Of a DNA stretch of 64,000 bases, positions 26,308-35,183 are shown in pieces. Positions within the stretch are counted from its first letter, which is position 1. Each line of letters starts with the position of its first letter. Made by a program: the position numbers and the translations under genes. Under the pieces are notes generated by a model, which worked only from the letters and a program-made list of their open reading frames with translations, did no database searches and was not told the DNA's origin. This DNA is from GCA-2684655 sp045105235 (lineage in GTDB: Bacteria; Planctomycetota; UBA1135; UBA2386). The stretch lies in the NCBI GenBank assembly GCA_045105235.1, contig JBGCDH010000001.1, positions 1-64,000 on the forward strand, read 5' to 3'.

Positions 26308-27405
26308 ATGCGAATGCAGGCGCACCGTCAGGCCAACACGCACCCGTCCAGGAGGTGGCACCAGAGCCGCCTTGGGAACGGACTGCTGGCTACCGCGCTG
26401 CTCGCCGCAGCCGTGCTCGCGCAAGACGCAGCCGGCCGCAACGCAGCTGTTTCGACGCCGGCCACTCGGAAGCCAGCTGCTCTGAAGGCAGGCACGCGAA
26501 AGGCAGGCACCGATGCGGACGATCGCCTGCTCGTGTGCAATCGGGCCGACGCGTCCGTCTCGATTATTGCCGTTGCCCACCGCCGAGAAATCGCGCGCGT
26601 GCCCACCGGGCCGGGCCCACGAGAATGCGCGGTATCAGCGGACGGCCGGATCGCCTTGGTCGCCAATCGCGGCCCAGCCGAAACCGGCTACACGCTGACG
26701 GTGCTCGACATCATGGCCGCCGAGGTCATGCGCACGATCGAACTCGGGAGTCGTGACCGGCAGCATACCGTCGACGCGATACCATCCACGCGGCCAGACC
26801 ACGTCGCATTTTGCGATTCCGGACGGGCCCTTGTCACCTGCACGTCACCTCGCCGCATTCTTGAAGTCGACATCGTGCGAGGCTTCGTTCGGAAAGCCCC
26901 GACAGCGACACCTCGGGCCAGCTTCCTCTGGCACTTGAGGCAGCCGCCCGCCACACCGCGGCTTGGCCCGCGCTCCTGGCGGCCGCGCGCGAACGGCTCC
27001 GCGTCCCACGAACTCTGGGTCTGCCACGCAACCAAACCCCATGTTTCGATTCGGGGAGCCGCGGGTCAGCACCTCGGCACGATCGCAACGAGCGCGCAGC
27101 CGAACCGCTTGACCTTTTCTCGAGACGGTTCGCTGGCGCTGGTCGTGTGCAGCGACAGCGGCGAACTGCTTGTCATCGATGCGCAACCGCGCACGCTGCG
27201 CTGCGCAATCGCCCTACACGGCGACCGCAGCGAGCAAGGCTATCGGCCGCTCGATGTCGCCTGCGACCCGGAGGCAGCCTTTGCCTACGTCAGCTGCTCG
27301 GTCGGCGAGATGATCCTCGTCATCGACCTCGCGACGCACGCCGTCGTCGACCGTTTCGACACAGGGCGAAGCCCGTACGGCGTTTGTTACGCGCGGCGGC
27401 GTTAG
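26308..27405 (+). CDS. Exported YVTN-type beta-propeller protein
   Basis: A 365-residue protein whose N-terminus has a hydrophobic signal (LLATALLAAAVLAQ, about residues 24-37) after a long basic region. Blade motifs recur: LLVCNRADASVSII, CAVSADGRIALVANRG, LTFSRDGSLALVVC and VACDPEAAFAYVSC, characteristic of the YVTN/cytochrome-cd1-like propeller family. ATG 26308 was chosen; ATG 26314 is the alternative. No catalytic residues are recognised. Confidence 0.65.
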   Translation: MRMQAHRQANTHPSRRWHQSRLGNGLLATALLAAAVLAQDAAGRNAAVSTPATRKPAALKAGTRKAGTDADDRLLVCNRADASVSIIAVAHRREIARVPTGPGPRECAVSADGRIALVANRGPAETGYTLTVLDIMAAEVMRTIELGSRDRQHTVDAIPSTRPDHVAFCDSGRALVTCTSPRRILEVDIVRGFVRKAPTATPRASFLWHLRQPPATPRLGPRSWRPRANGSASHELWVCHATKPHVSIRGAAGQHLGTIATSAQPNRLTFSRDGSLALVVCSDSGELLVIDAQPRTLRCAIALHGDRSEQGYRPLDVACDPEAAFAYVSCSVGEMILVIDLATHAVVDRFDTGRSPYGVCYARRR

Positions 27406-27410
27406 TGCAG

Positions 27411-27440
27411 TGCAGAGGAGCCTTCCTGCCGAGAAGCTGC
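27411..27440 (+). repeat. Dispersed intergenic repeat, copy A
   Basis: A roughly 28-bp segment containing cagaggagccttcctgccg that closely matches the segment at 53030-53056 (GGAGC and GAAGC are swapped between copies). It lies between the stops of the propeller gene and the convergent FlgM-like gene. Confidence 0.45.
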
Positions 27441-27498
27441 AACGCCGTCACGGGCGTCTTCGTGCCCGCAGAATGCCCCCGAAATCAGAGGCTCTTCA

Positions 27499-27819
27499 CT
27501 AGGCGCTGAGGAACCCGCGATCGATCAGCTGGTTCGCCGTCTCCGCAAACGACTCGGCGCTATCCAGCCCACCGCTCTCGAGCTTTTGCCGCGCGGCTTC
27601 GACGATCGCATCGCGATCTCCATCTTCGCCGCGGGCGCGGTCGGACAACTCGTCGACGCGTGCCGCAATCTCACGCCCGGCACTACTAATCGTCGTGGCG
27701 TCGTTGGCGGCCGCAGGGGAGACGCTTGACGACTCCCTGCGTTCTGCTCGCTTGGAGCGCTCGCTCAGATCGCCAGTGCGATCGACGTTGCCTTGGTTAC
27801 CTACGTTTCGGATTTGCAT
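27499..27819 (-). CDS. FlgM-like anti-sigma-28 factor (putative)
   Basis: A 106-residue, mostly polar protein beginning MQIRNVGNQGNVDRTG, like the disordered N-terminus of FlgM, with a C-terminal helical part (ISSAGREIAARVDEL, then AIVEAARQKLESGGL and AETANQLIDRGFL). FlgM binds sigma-28 and holds off late flagellar genes until the hook is complete. Similarity is to general pattern and size, not to an invariant motif, so the call is tentative. Its position, divergent from the flagellar hook operon, supports it. Confidence 0.5.
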   Translation of the reverse strand: MQIRNVGNQGNVDRTGDLSERSKRAERRESSSVSPAAANDATTISSAGREIAARVDELSDRARGEDGDRDAIVEAARQKLESGGLDSAESFAETANQLIDRGFLSA

Positions 27820-28153
27820 GGGGTCACCTCTCGAAGACCGGATCTGCAGTCATCATCGGCAGCCATTGCAGCCACTTGAGAGGTGGTTCCCAAAAAGTGT
27901 CGAACGGCGCGTCGCTCCGCTCCGACCGTAGTCTCAACCTCGTCGCGAACCGACTGGCAAAGCCTGCCGGTTGCGGCACTTGTTGCCGACGGCTGTGCCG
28001 GCAGCTTCTGCCGACTCGCCAGCCGGCCCACCCGCGCCAAATCACAAAGTCGCGATGGCATCGGCCTCGCCCGTTTCTGCACGGAGGTTGGCACGCAATG
28101 TGCTCCCTGGTTGGCACGGTCGATGACGACCGGCAACGGCGAAGGAGAGCGCT
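27820..28153. other. 334-bp divergent promoter region of the flagellar operon
   Basis: No gene is seen. The region carries the sigma-54 promoter at 28088-28104 and, just after it, a second TTGGCACG (about 28112-28119) that lacks the downstream -12 GC. No c-di-GMP riboswitch motif was recognised. Confidence 0.5.
28088..28104 (+). promoter_or_regulatory. Sigma-54 promoter for the flagellar operon
   Basis: The sequence TTGGCACGCAATGTGCT matches the -24/-12 consensus YTGGCACGrNNNTTGCW at 15 of 17 positions when the Ns are counted as matches. The invariant GG and GC doublets have the required spacing. It lies about 50 bp before the fliK start, a normal leader distance. Sigma-54 control of hook and rod genes is common in polarly flagellated bacteria. 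Confidence 0.75.
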
Positions 28154-29227
28154 GTGGCAATACCGAACATCCAACCAGGTCGGGTGCAATCGGATCCTCT
28201 GAGGATTCCGACGGCAGCCAGCATGAACACCGCGGGCAGTGAGCCAAGCGGCTTTGAACTCGCATTGCGCGATGCGTCCCATGAGCACGCCGAGCCAGAG
28301 CTCGACGCCAAGGGCCGCGAGGACCGCAATGACGAGACTCCTGTCGCTTCCGAAGAATCCGCCGCGCCGCCAGAAGCGCCAGAGCGCAGCGAACGCCCAT
28401 CCCTCGACAACGAGACGGACGGCGACATGCATGCGGACGCAGAACGCGCTCTCGACGCGCAGCAAGGCGTCACGCTGACAGAAAACAATCGTCGAGGAGA
28501 GGCGGTGCAGTCGGAAGAAACTGCAGGCAAAGGAACCGGCTCTCCTCGCACTTCTACTGCACCTCACGAGGCAGCGCCGCTCCCGGCCTCGGTGCAGCCC
28601 CAAGACCTAGGCGACACCGCTACGGGCCTTGCGGGCGGCAGCTGGAACGCCGCATCCGCCGCCAATGCACGCGGCAGCGAGACCAACGCAGCAGCCGTGC
28701 GCGGCGCAGTGGCTAGCGGCGCTCTCGAAACCGGCAGCGGCCTGCGCACCAAGAGCGCGCAGGCCGGCTACGGCGCGCGCAGCGCCGCAACGCTGCAAAT
28801 GCTCGATCAGTCGCGGGACTCCGTCTTCAAGCAGATCCTGATGAAGCTCAACAACGACGGCGGCGGCGATCTACGCATGACGCTGCAGCCGCCCGAGCTC
28901 GGCGAGCTCGACGTGCGTCTAACAGTAGATGGCGGCAACCGGCTGACGCTGATGATCGCCGCCGAGCGATCCGACCTCAGCCAGGTGCTGCAGCGCAACC
29001 TCGACGAGCTCAAGCAATCCCTACAAGCCAACGGCCTCGATGTGCAGGGAGCGGAGATCCAAACGCGCGAGGAGTTTGCGCGGCGAGATCAGCAGGCATC
29101 GAACCCATCGCACGGCGGCGACGAGGGCCAAACATCACAAGACGGCAGCGAAACGGCAAAGGACGCCGCACGCCATGCCGCCTCAGCCGGCTACGTCACC
29201 GCCGACGGGCTGGACTTCTGGGCGTGA
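28154..29227 (+). CDS. fliK: Flagellar hook-length control protein FliK
   Basis: A 357-residue protein starting at GTG 28154 with AAGGAG about 7 nt upstream. The N-terminal two thirds are low-complexity, acidic and Ala/Ser-rich. The C-terminal domain has the Flg_hook pattern: DLRMTLQPPELGELDVRLTV, LTLMIAAERSDLSQVLQRNL and LKQSLQANGLDVQGAEIQ. FliK is secreted during hook growth and switches the export gate from hook to filament substrates. It is the first gene of the operon after the sigma-54 promoter. Confidence 0.85.
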   Translation: MAIPNIQPGRVQSDPLRIPTAASMNTAGSEPSGFELALRDASHEHAEPELDAKGREDRNDETPVASEESAAPPEAPERSERPSLDNETDGDMHADAERALDAQQGVTLTENNRRGEAVQSEETAGKGTGSPRTSTAPHEAAPLPASVQPQDLGDTATGLAGGSWNAASAANARGSETNAAAVRGAVASGALETGSGLRTKSAQAGYGARSAATLQMLDQSRDSVFKQILMKLNNDGGGDLRMTLQPPELGELDVRLTVDGGNRLTLMIAAERSDLSQVLQRNLDELKQSLQANGLDVQGAEIQTREEFARRDQQASNPSHGGDEGQTSQDGSETAKDAARHAASAGYVTADGLDFWA

Positions 29228-29296
29228 ACCGCGCCATCCCTACCGCCTGTCACGCATAGCCCAACTCCCAACTCCACCTCCAAGACCCAAAAGACA

Positions 29297-29902
29297 ATGG
29301 ACAGCGCCTTCAATATCGATCGCATCAACAGCACCGGCGGCAACGCCGTGCTCGGAGCTGACGCAGCCAGCTACGGCGACAATCAATTCCTGCAGCTGTT
29401 GACCCAACAGCTGCGCAACCAGACGCCGTTCGAGCCCGTCGACAGCGAGAGCTTCAACACGCAGCTCGCGAGCTACTCCAACATGGAGGAGCAGCGCGAA
29501 CTCAACTCGAACATGCTGAAGCTGCTCGACTACCAGGGCCTGCTCGCGCGCTCGCAAGGCTTGAGCCAAGGCAGCACGCTGCTCGGCAAGACCGTCGAGT
29601 ATGTCCAGGAAGACGGCACGGCCGGTGCCGCCCAAGTGGCTTCGGTGTTCGTCGCCGAGACGGGCGACGTACGCCTACGCCTGCAAAACGGCGAGGAGAT
29701 CGATCTCCGCAGCGTGCTCGGCATCACCCAAGAAGCCGGCGGATCTGGCAGCAGTTCCGGCGGTGAGCCGAACCCGACCAGCGGCGGGTCCAACACGAGC
29801 GATCCGGGCGGTGGTTCTAGCGGTAGTGGTTCGAGCGGCAGTGGTTCCGGCGGCGGCACGACAACGCAAACGACGGCACCGGGCCTTCGCACAACCGCCT
29901 AG
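29297..29902 (+). CDS. flgD: Flagellar hook capping protein FlgD
   Basis: A 201-residue scaffold that caps the growing hook. The diagnostic FlgD N-terminal region is present: DNQFLQLLTQQLRNQTPFEP and SESFNTQLASYSNMEEQREL. A short beta domain (TVEYVQEDGTAGAAQVASV) follows. The last 55 residues are a Gly/Ser/Thr-rich tail, which is unusual and probably disordered. Placed between fliK and flgE as expected. Confidence 0.9.
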   Translation: MDSAFNIDRINSTGGNAVLGADAASYGDNQFLQLLTQQLRNQTPFEPVDSESFNTQLASYSNMEEQRELNSNMLKLLDYQGLLARSQGLSQGSTLLGKTVEYVQEDGTAGAAQVASVFVAETGDVRLRLQNGEEIDLRSVLGITQEAGGSGSSSGGEPNPTSGGSNTSDPGGGSSGSGSSGSGSGGGTTTQTTAPGLRTTA

Positions 29903-29961
29903 ACGAACCTCAAAGCCAGCAAGCAAGCCACCGAAGCCCGAGAACCGAAGCCCAAACAACC

Positions 29962-31947
29962 ATGGTCAGCACCGCCCTCTACACCGGACTCTCAGGACTG
30001 CGCGTCCACCAGTCCTACATCGACGTCATCGGCAACAACCTTGCCAATGTCAGCACCCCGGGCTTCCGTGGCTCCCGCGCCACGTTCAGCGACATTCTGA
30101 GCTTCACCGTGCGAGCCGGATCCGGCCCAAACGGCAACTTCGGCGGCCAGAACCCGCTGCAAATCGGCACCGGCGCCGTCATGGCATCGGTCGACATGGA
30201 CACCAGCCAGGGCACGCTGCAGGACACCGGCCGCTCGCTGGACGTCGCGCTGCAGGGACGCGGGTTCATTACTCTGACCAACGGCACCCAGTCGTTCTAC
30301 ACGCGGGTTGGCTCGTTTGGCGTCGACGCAGATCGCAACCTGGTCGACGTGCGCACGGGCCTGAAGGTCGTCAACGCGACCGGCGCGGACATCACCATCC
30401 CGACCGCCGACACGCTGCCGGCACAGCCAACCAACGAGATCACGTTTCAGGGCAACCTGCCGGCCGAAGTTGGCGGCCCGCTCGAGGAGATCATCGCATC
30501 CGACGTGCCGCTGAACGCGGGCCTTGCTGCGAGCAAGACCGCGACAGCGCCCGCCGGCGCCTCCTTCCCGCAGTTTGATCTGCAGGCGTTTGTCGGCCAG
30601 TCCATGCTGGTCTCGGTCAACGGCGGCGCGCAGCAGACGATCACCGTGCCAAACACGGCACCGTTCAATTCGGGCACGGTCGCCGCTTCGGAAGTCGCAG
30701 ACTGGCTCAACGCAAACCTCAGCGGCATCAACGCCACCGGCGACGACGCCACCGGCGCGATCGAAGTCGACACGGTGCGGCTCGGCTCCACCGCGACGAT
30801 CAAGTTTGACAACTCGGGCTCGACACTGCTGTCCGCGCTCGGCCTCGACACCACGCTGATTGCCGGTAGCGAATCCACCGCGGTCCCCGGCACGGATCTC
30901 AACGAACTGACGTCGCGCAGTATCCCTTACGAGCCGACCGATGAAATTACGATCAGCGGCACCAACCCCGACGGCACGGCCTTCTCCGACACGTTCGTCT
31001 ACGGCACGGATACCGCCAACGGCCAGAACGGCGTCAGCCTCGAAGACTTCCTGATCTTCATCAACGATACGATCGACGCCGACCAGGCGACCGCAACGCT
31101 GACGGAAGACGGCAACATCCAGCTATCAGCCACGGAAAAAGAAGACGCCGAGCTGAGCCTGTTCATCGGCGACGGCGTCAACAACGCCGGCGCGGCTGCC
31201 TGGCCGAGCTTCGAAGTCGCGCAACAGGGCACCGGGCCCGACCAGGCCGTCACGTCCATCGACGTCATCGATAGCCAAGGCCGCACGCACCCCGTGACGC
31301 TGACGTTCACGCGGAGCGCCAACGACGCGACCATCTGGGACCTGAATGCCGAGCTTGGCGACGACTCGGGCACCATCGGGCAGGACTCGATTGGCCAAAT
31401 CCGCTTCAACGACGACGGCTCCTTCAACGTCATCGGCGGCGGCACGAACACGCTGTCGTTCTCCTGGGATGGCATCGCGGCCGCACAGAACGTCACCATC
31501 AACCTCGGCACCTCTGGCCAGTTTGACGGGGTCGCCATGCTCGGCAACTCGACAACCGTTGCAGCCGTCGACCAGGACGGATTCGGGGCCGGCCAGCTGC
31601 TCGACATCGGCATCAACAACAATGGCGAGCTGGTCGCGTTCTACAGCAACGGCCAGAACGAAACGCTCGACACGTTGCGCATCAGCATGTTTAGCAACGA
31701 AGCCGGCCTCGTCCGGCAGGGTGACACCATGTTTGTCGAGTCTCCCAACTCCGGCGATGCCATCGCCACAACGGCCAACGGTGCCGGTGCCGGTTCCATC
31801 CGTGCGGGCCAGCTTGAAAACAGCAACGTCGACATCGCGCGCGAGTTCGTCAACTTGATTGAGGCGCAGCGCGGTTTCCAAGCCAACTCTCGGGTCATCA
31901 CGACGACCGACGAGATCCTGGCCGAACTCATCAACATCGTGAGGTAA
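29962..31947 (+). CDS. flgE: Flagellar hook protein FlgE
   Basis: A 661-residue structural protein of the hook, longer than the enteric FlgE (about 400) because of an enlarged central surface region. The N-terminal rod/hook signature is LRVHQSYIDVIGNNLANVST, followed by GFRGSRATFSDIL. The C-terminal helix SNVDIAREFVNLIEAQRGFQ, then ANSRVITTTDEILAELINI, is the family's second assembly domain. The large size suggests extra exposed domains on the hook. Confidence 0.93.
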   Translation: MVSTALYTGLSGLRVHQSYIDVIGNNLANVSTPGFRGSRATFSDILSFTVRAGSGPNGNFGGQNPLQIGTGAVMASVDMDTSQGTLQDTGRSLDVALQGRGFITLTNGTQSFYTRVGSFGVDADRNLVDVRTGLKVVNATGADITIPTADTLPAQPTNEITFQGNLPAEVGGPLEEIIASDVPLNAGLAASKTATAPAGASFPQFDLQAFVGQSMLVSVNGGAQQTITVPNTAPFNSGTVAASEVADWLNANLSGINATGDDATGAIEVDTVRLGSTATIKFDNSGSTLLSALGLDTTLIAGSESTAVPGTDLNELTSRSIPYEPTDEITISGTNPDGTAFSDTFVYGTDTANGQNGVSLEDFLIFINDTIDADQATATLTEDGNIQLSATEKEDAELSLFIGDGVNNAGAAAWPSFEVAQQGTGPDQAVTSIDVIDSQGRTHPVTLTFTRSANDATIWDLNAELGDDSGTIGQDSIGQIRFNDDGSFNVIGGGTNTLSFSWDGIAAAQNVTINLGTSGQFDGVAMLGNSTTVAAVDQDGFGAGQLLDIGINNNGELVAFYSNGQNETLDTLRISMFSNEAGLVRQGDTMFVESPNSGDAIATTANGAGAGSIRAGQLENSNVDIAREFVNLIEAQRGFQANSRVITTTDEILAELINIVR

Positions 31948-31949
31948 CT

Positions 31950-32687
31950 ATGGCTGGCTACGGAGAAACGGCACTGGTCAAGAGCCTGAGCTTCCTCGCG
32001 GAAAAGCAGGCCTCGATTTCGAACAACCTCGCCAACGTCGACACGACCGCGTTCAAGCGGCGCGCGGCGATTGCGCAGGACACCGGTCCGAAGTTTCACA
32101 CGCTTCTGGACCGCAACCTGCGCTCCGTCGACTACGTCGAAAAGTCCGACATGGAGCGCGGCGTGCTGCGCGAAACCGGCAATCGCTTCGACGTCGCGGT
32201 CGACGGCGATGCCTGGATGCGGGTGCAGCGCGGCGAAGACCAATACTACACGCGGAACGGACGCCTACAGATCGGCAGCGACGGCTTCCTCGTCACCAAC
32301 GCCGGCGACCGCGTGCTCAACCAGGACGGCAATCCGATCCAGATCGGCACCGGCGCTGAAGCGCCGTCAGACCTGCAGATCTCGCCGAATGGCGCGATCT
32401 CCAACCCGTTCACGGGGCAGGGATACGGCACGCTAGCCCTGCTCGACCTCGACAACCCCGAGGCCATGGTTCCCATCGGTCAGGGTCTCTACACCGACCC
32501 GAGCAACCAAGCCGGCACGCAATCCGGCGGCTCGGTTCGCCAGGGCTTCCTCGAAGGCAGCAACGTCGACAGCCTGCAAGAGCTGGTCGCGATGATCACG
32601 GTTGAACGCACGTTCTCAGCGACGCAAAGCGCGCTGACCGGCATCAACCGTCTGCAAGAAAACATGATCACCAACATCCTCAGGTGA
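31950..32687 (+). CDS. flgF: Flagellar basal-body rod protein FlgF
   Basis: A 245-residue axial rod protein, 2 bp after flgE. Residues 12-37 (SLSFLAEKQASISNNLANVD, then TTAFKRR) are the N-terminal rod signature. The C-terminus has SNVDSLQELVAMITVERTFS and INRLQENMI. It is the proximal rod member before flgG, so FlgF is assigned on order and length; the two are close paralogues. Confidence 0.85.
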   Translation: MAGYGETALVKSLSFLAEKQASISNNLANVDTTAFKRRAAIAQDTGPKFHTLLDRNLRSVDYVEKSDMERGVLRETGNRFDVAVDGDAWMRVQRGEDQYYTRNGRLQIGSDGFLVTNAGDRVLNQDGNPIQIGTGAEAPSDLQISPNGAISNPFTGQGYGTLALLDLDNPEAMVPIGQGLYTDPSNQAGTQSGGSVRQGFLEGSNVDSLQELVAMITVERTFSATQSALTGINRLQENMITNILR

Positions 32688-32694
32688 GCGAACG

Positions 32695-33489
32695 ATGCTA
32701 AAGAGTCTCTACACAACTGCGACGGGCATGAAGGCCCAGCAGACCATGGTCGACATGATCGCGAACAACATCGCGAACGTGAATACGGCCGGCTTCAAGA
32801 AGTCTCAGGCTTCGTTCGAAGACCTGTTCTATGTCACGCTGCAGTCGCCGGGCCTCGCCCGTGGTGGCGGTGGCGGCGCGGTCCCGATCGGCACCCAAAT
32901 CGGCTCCGGCACGCGGATGAACGGCACGACCAAGGTCTTTACGACCGGCACCCTCGAGATCACCGACCGCGCCTTCGACGTCGCGATTGACGGCAACGGC
33001 TTCTTCTCTGTCATCCTGCCCGACGGCTCGACGGGCTATACGCGGGACGGTTCGTTTCACGTCAACGCCGAAGGCAAACTCGTCACCGGTGCCGGCAACA
33101 CCTTGACGCCCGAGATCACGCTCCCCAACGACCTGTTGGAGATCTCGATTGACGCCGAAGGCCGGGTCAGCGGCAGCACCGCAGGCTCGCCCGACACCTC
33201 GACGCTGTTCGGGCAGCTGCAGATCCACCGCTTCATCAATCCGAGCGGCATGCTCGCCGTCGGCGCCAACATCCTGCGCCCGACGGAGGCCTCTGGTCAG
33301 CCCACGACCAGCACGCCCGGCCTCGTCGGCCTCGGCACGCTGAAGCAGGGCTTCATCGAGCGATCCAACGTCCAGATCGTCAACGAGCTCGTCAACCTCA
33401 TCGTTGCCCAGCGCGCCTACGACGTGAACAGCCGCGCCATCCAGGCAAGTGACCAGATGTTGTCCACTGCCACCAACCTCTCGCGATAG
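32695..33489 (+). CDS. flgG: Flagellar distal rod protein FlgG
   Basis: A 264-residue distal rod protein. It opens MLKSLYTTATGMKAQQTMVD and has the MIANNIANVNTAGFKKSQAS signature, close to enteric FlgG in start and length (about 260). The C-terminus is SNVQIVNELVNLIVAQRAYD, then VNSRAIQASDQML. It joins the rod to the hook. Starts 7 bp after flgF. Confidence 0.93.
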   Translation: MLKSLYTTATGMKAQQTMVDMIANNIANVNTAGFKKSQASFEDLFYVTLQSPGLARGGGGGAVPIGTQIGSGTRMNGTTKVFTTGTLEITDRAFDVAIDGNGFFSVILPDGSTGYTRDGSFHVNAEGKLVTGAGNTLTPEITLPNDLLEISIDAEGRVSGSTAGSPDTSTLFGQLQIHRFINPSGMLAVGANILRPTEASGQPTTSTPGLVGLGTLKQGFIERSNVQIVNELVNLIVAQRAYDVNSRAIQASDQMLSTATNLSR

Positions 33490-33511
33490 CGCCAGCCCAC
33501 TAGGAACCCCC

Positions 33512-34477
33512 ATGATAAACGCACTTGCAGCACTACTGCTCGCCGTCGCGCCGATGCCACAACAAGCAGAGGCCGCGACGACAGAGCTACGCATCAAGTC
33601 CGCCGTGATGGTGCGCGGCTTGGACGTCAAGGTCGGCGACCTTTGCGTGATCACGCCGCTGAACGCGAGCACCCAAGCCATTGCGCAAATGCGCTTTGGG
33701 CCGGCGCCCAGCAACGGCTTTTCGCGAACTGTATCGCGCACCGACCTGGTGCAGGCGCTGGCCGCCGGCGGCGTACCGCTAACAACGGTTCGCATCGCCG
33801 GCGTCGACGAAGTCGTCGTGCAGGGCCTGGCGCGCGACGTGCCGCAAGCCGACATGCTCGACGCCGCTACCGCAGCGCTGCAGGCGCAGCTCGCGGTCGA
33901 AGGCGGAGACGTCGAGTTTGAGGCCCCCAACGGCTTCCGTAGGGTCAAGGCACCACCGGGCCGCATCAGCCAAGACCTTCGCGCGCGCGTCCGCAACACC
34001 AACACCAATTCTTCGTCGGCCGTCGTCGACGTCGAGATCCTGGTGGACGGCGAGCTGTTCAAGAAGGTGCCGCTGCGCTTTCGCCTGACGCGGTTCCACC
34101 GTGTCCTGAAGACCGTCGGCGCCATCCCTGAAAACACCCCGCTCGGCCCCGAGAACGTCGCGCTGGTTCGAGAACCCACCGCGCAGCTCAGCGGCATGTA
34201 TCTCACGGAGATGAAGCAGGTCGTCGGCCGAATCGCCGCCCGCCGCCTCCGCACCAACCAGCTGCTGACTCTCGGCGACATCGAGCCGCCAGCCGTGATC
34301 CAGAAGGGCGACGTCGTCACGGTCGTATTGACCCGCGGTCGCGTCAAGGTGACCGCCAAAGCGTTGGCCAACCACAGCGCCCCGCTCGGCGCACGCATTC
34401 GCCTAACGAACATGACCTCGCGTTCCCAGATCACCGGCGTCGTGCATGCCCCTGGACTCGTCGTTGTCGCCAACTGA
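33512..34477 (+). CDS. flgA: Flagella basal-body P-ring chaperone FlgA
   Basis: A 321-residue periplasmic protein, longer than enteric FlgA (about 220). ATG 33512 gives a signal peptide (MINALAALLLAVAPMPQQAEA). The C-terminal SAF-like domain holds KKVPLRFRLTRFHRVLKTVG, GPENVALVREPTAQLSG and RRLRTNQLLTLGDIE, followed by the final VVTVVLTRGRVKVTAKALA. FlgA assists FlgI assembly around the rod. The N-terminal 110 residues are additional. Confidence 0.88.
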   Translation: MINALAALLLAVAPMPQQAEAATTELRIKSAVMVRGLDVKVGDLCVITPLNASTQAIAQMRFGPAPSNGFSRTVSRTDLVQALAAGGVPLTTVRIAGVDEVVVQGLARDVPQADMLDAATAALQAQLAVEGGDVEFEAPNGFRRVKAPPGRISQDLRARVRNTNTNSSSAVVDVEILVDGELFKKVPLRFRLTRFHRVLKTVGAIPENTPLGPENVALVREPTAQLSGMYLTEMKQVVGRIAARRLRTNQLLTLGDIEPPAVIQKGDVVTVVLTRGRVKVTAKALANHSAPLGARIRLTNMTSRSQITGVVHAPGLVVVAN

Positions 34478-34485
34478 GAGCCACC

Positions 34486-35112
34486 ATGAACAAAACGCTA
34501 CAAATCCTCTGCTTGCTCACCGTCGGCGCCACGAGCCTGGCGGCTCGCGCCGCTGCGCAGAATCCCTATGTGCGTTCCAACGCGCGCATCAGCGCCATTG
34601 CCGACCAGCGCGCGCGACACATCGGCGACATCCTGACCGTCGTGATCCAAGAGACGACGCAGGTGCGCAACGAAGAAGTCGTCGAACGCAGCAACGATAC
34701 TAGCTTGGCGGCGCGCCTAGAGGCGTTCTCGCTCAGCGACAAGACGTTCAACGACAACGTCCTGCCGCGCATCGACATCCGCAAAGAACAGGACTTCAAC
34801 GGCCAGGCGCGCCAAAACACCAGCTCCGACGTGCGCGCCAGCATCGCGGTCGTTGTGGTCGACGTGCAGCCGAATGGCAACCTGGTGGTCGCCGGTATGC
34901 GCAGCGTGCAGGTCAACGACGAAACCCGAACGCTTCGCGTCAGCGGCCTCGTGCGATCGCTCGATGTCTCGCAGGTCAACTCGGTAACGAGTGGCCAAGT
35001 CGCCGACGCACGCATCTCCATCATGGGTGAAGGCGGCAACACGCGGCAGGTCACGCGCGGCCCGATCGGCAAGCTGTTCGACACCCTGATGTGGGCGGCC
35101 TGGCCGTTCTAG
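34486..35112 (+). CDS. flgH: Flagellar L-ring protein FlgH
   Basis: A 208-residue ring protein. A signal peptide (1-25, ending ARAAAQ) lacks the lipobox Cys found in most FlgH proteins; the only nearby Cys is residue 9, inside the hydrophobic core. The family body is clear: RHIGDILTVVIQETTQVRNE, then DVRASIAVVVVDVQPNGNLV and GLVRSLDVSQVNSVTSGQVA. Presence of an L ring implies an outer membrane. Confidence 0.9.
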   Translation: MNKTLQILCLLTVGATSLAARAAAQNPYVRSNARISAIADQRARHIGDILTVVIQETTQVRNEEVVERSNDTSLAARLEAFSLSDKTFNDNVLPRIDIRKEQDFNGQARQNTSSDVRASIAVVVVDVQPNGNLVVAGMRSVQVNDETRTLRVSGLVRSLDVSQVNSVTSGQVADARISIMGEGGNTRQVTRGPIGKLFDTLMWAAWPF

Positions 35113-35183
35113 CCGTCCCGTCCGCGACTTCGCCCCCCAACACGAATGCTCGCCGGTCACGCCAGCCACTCACCCCCAGCACG

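Noticed and set aside
28112..28128. Second TTGGCACG as another sigma-54 promoter
   Set aside because: The -12 GC doublet is missing at the required spacing.
32698..34473. 591-codon minus-strand open frame
   Set aside because: Antisense to flgG and flgA; composition is not protein-like.
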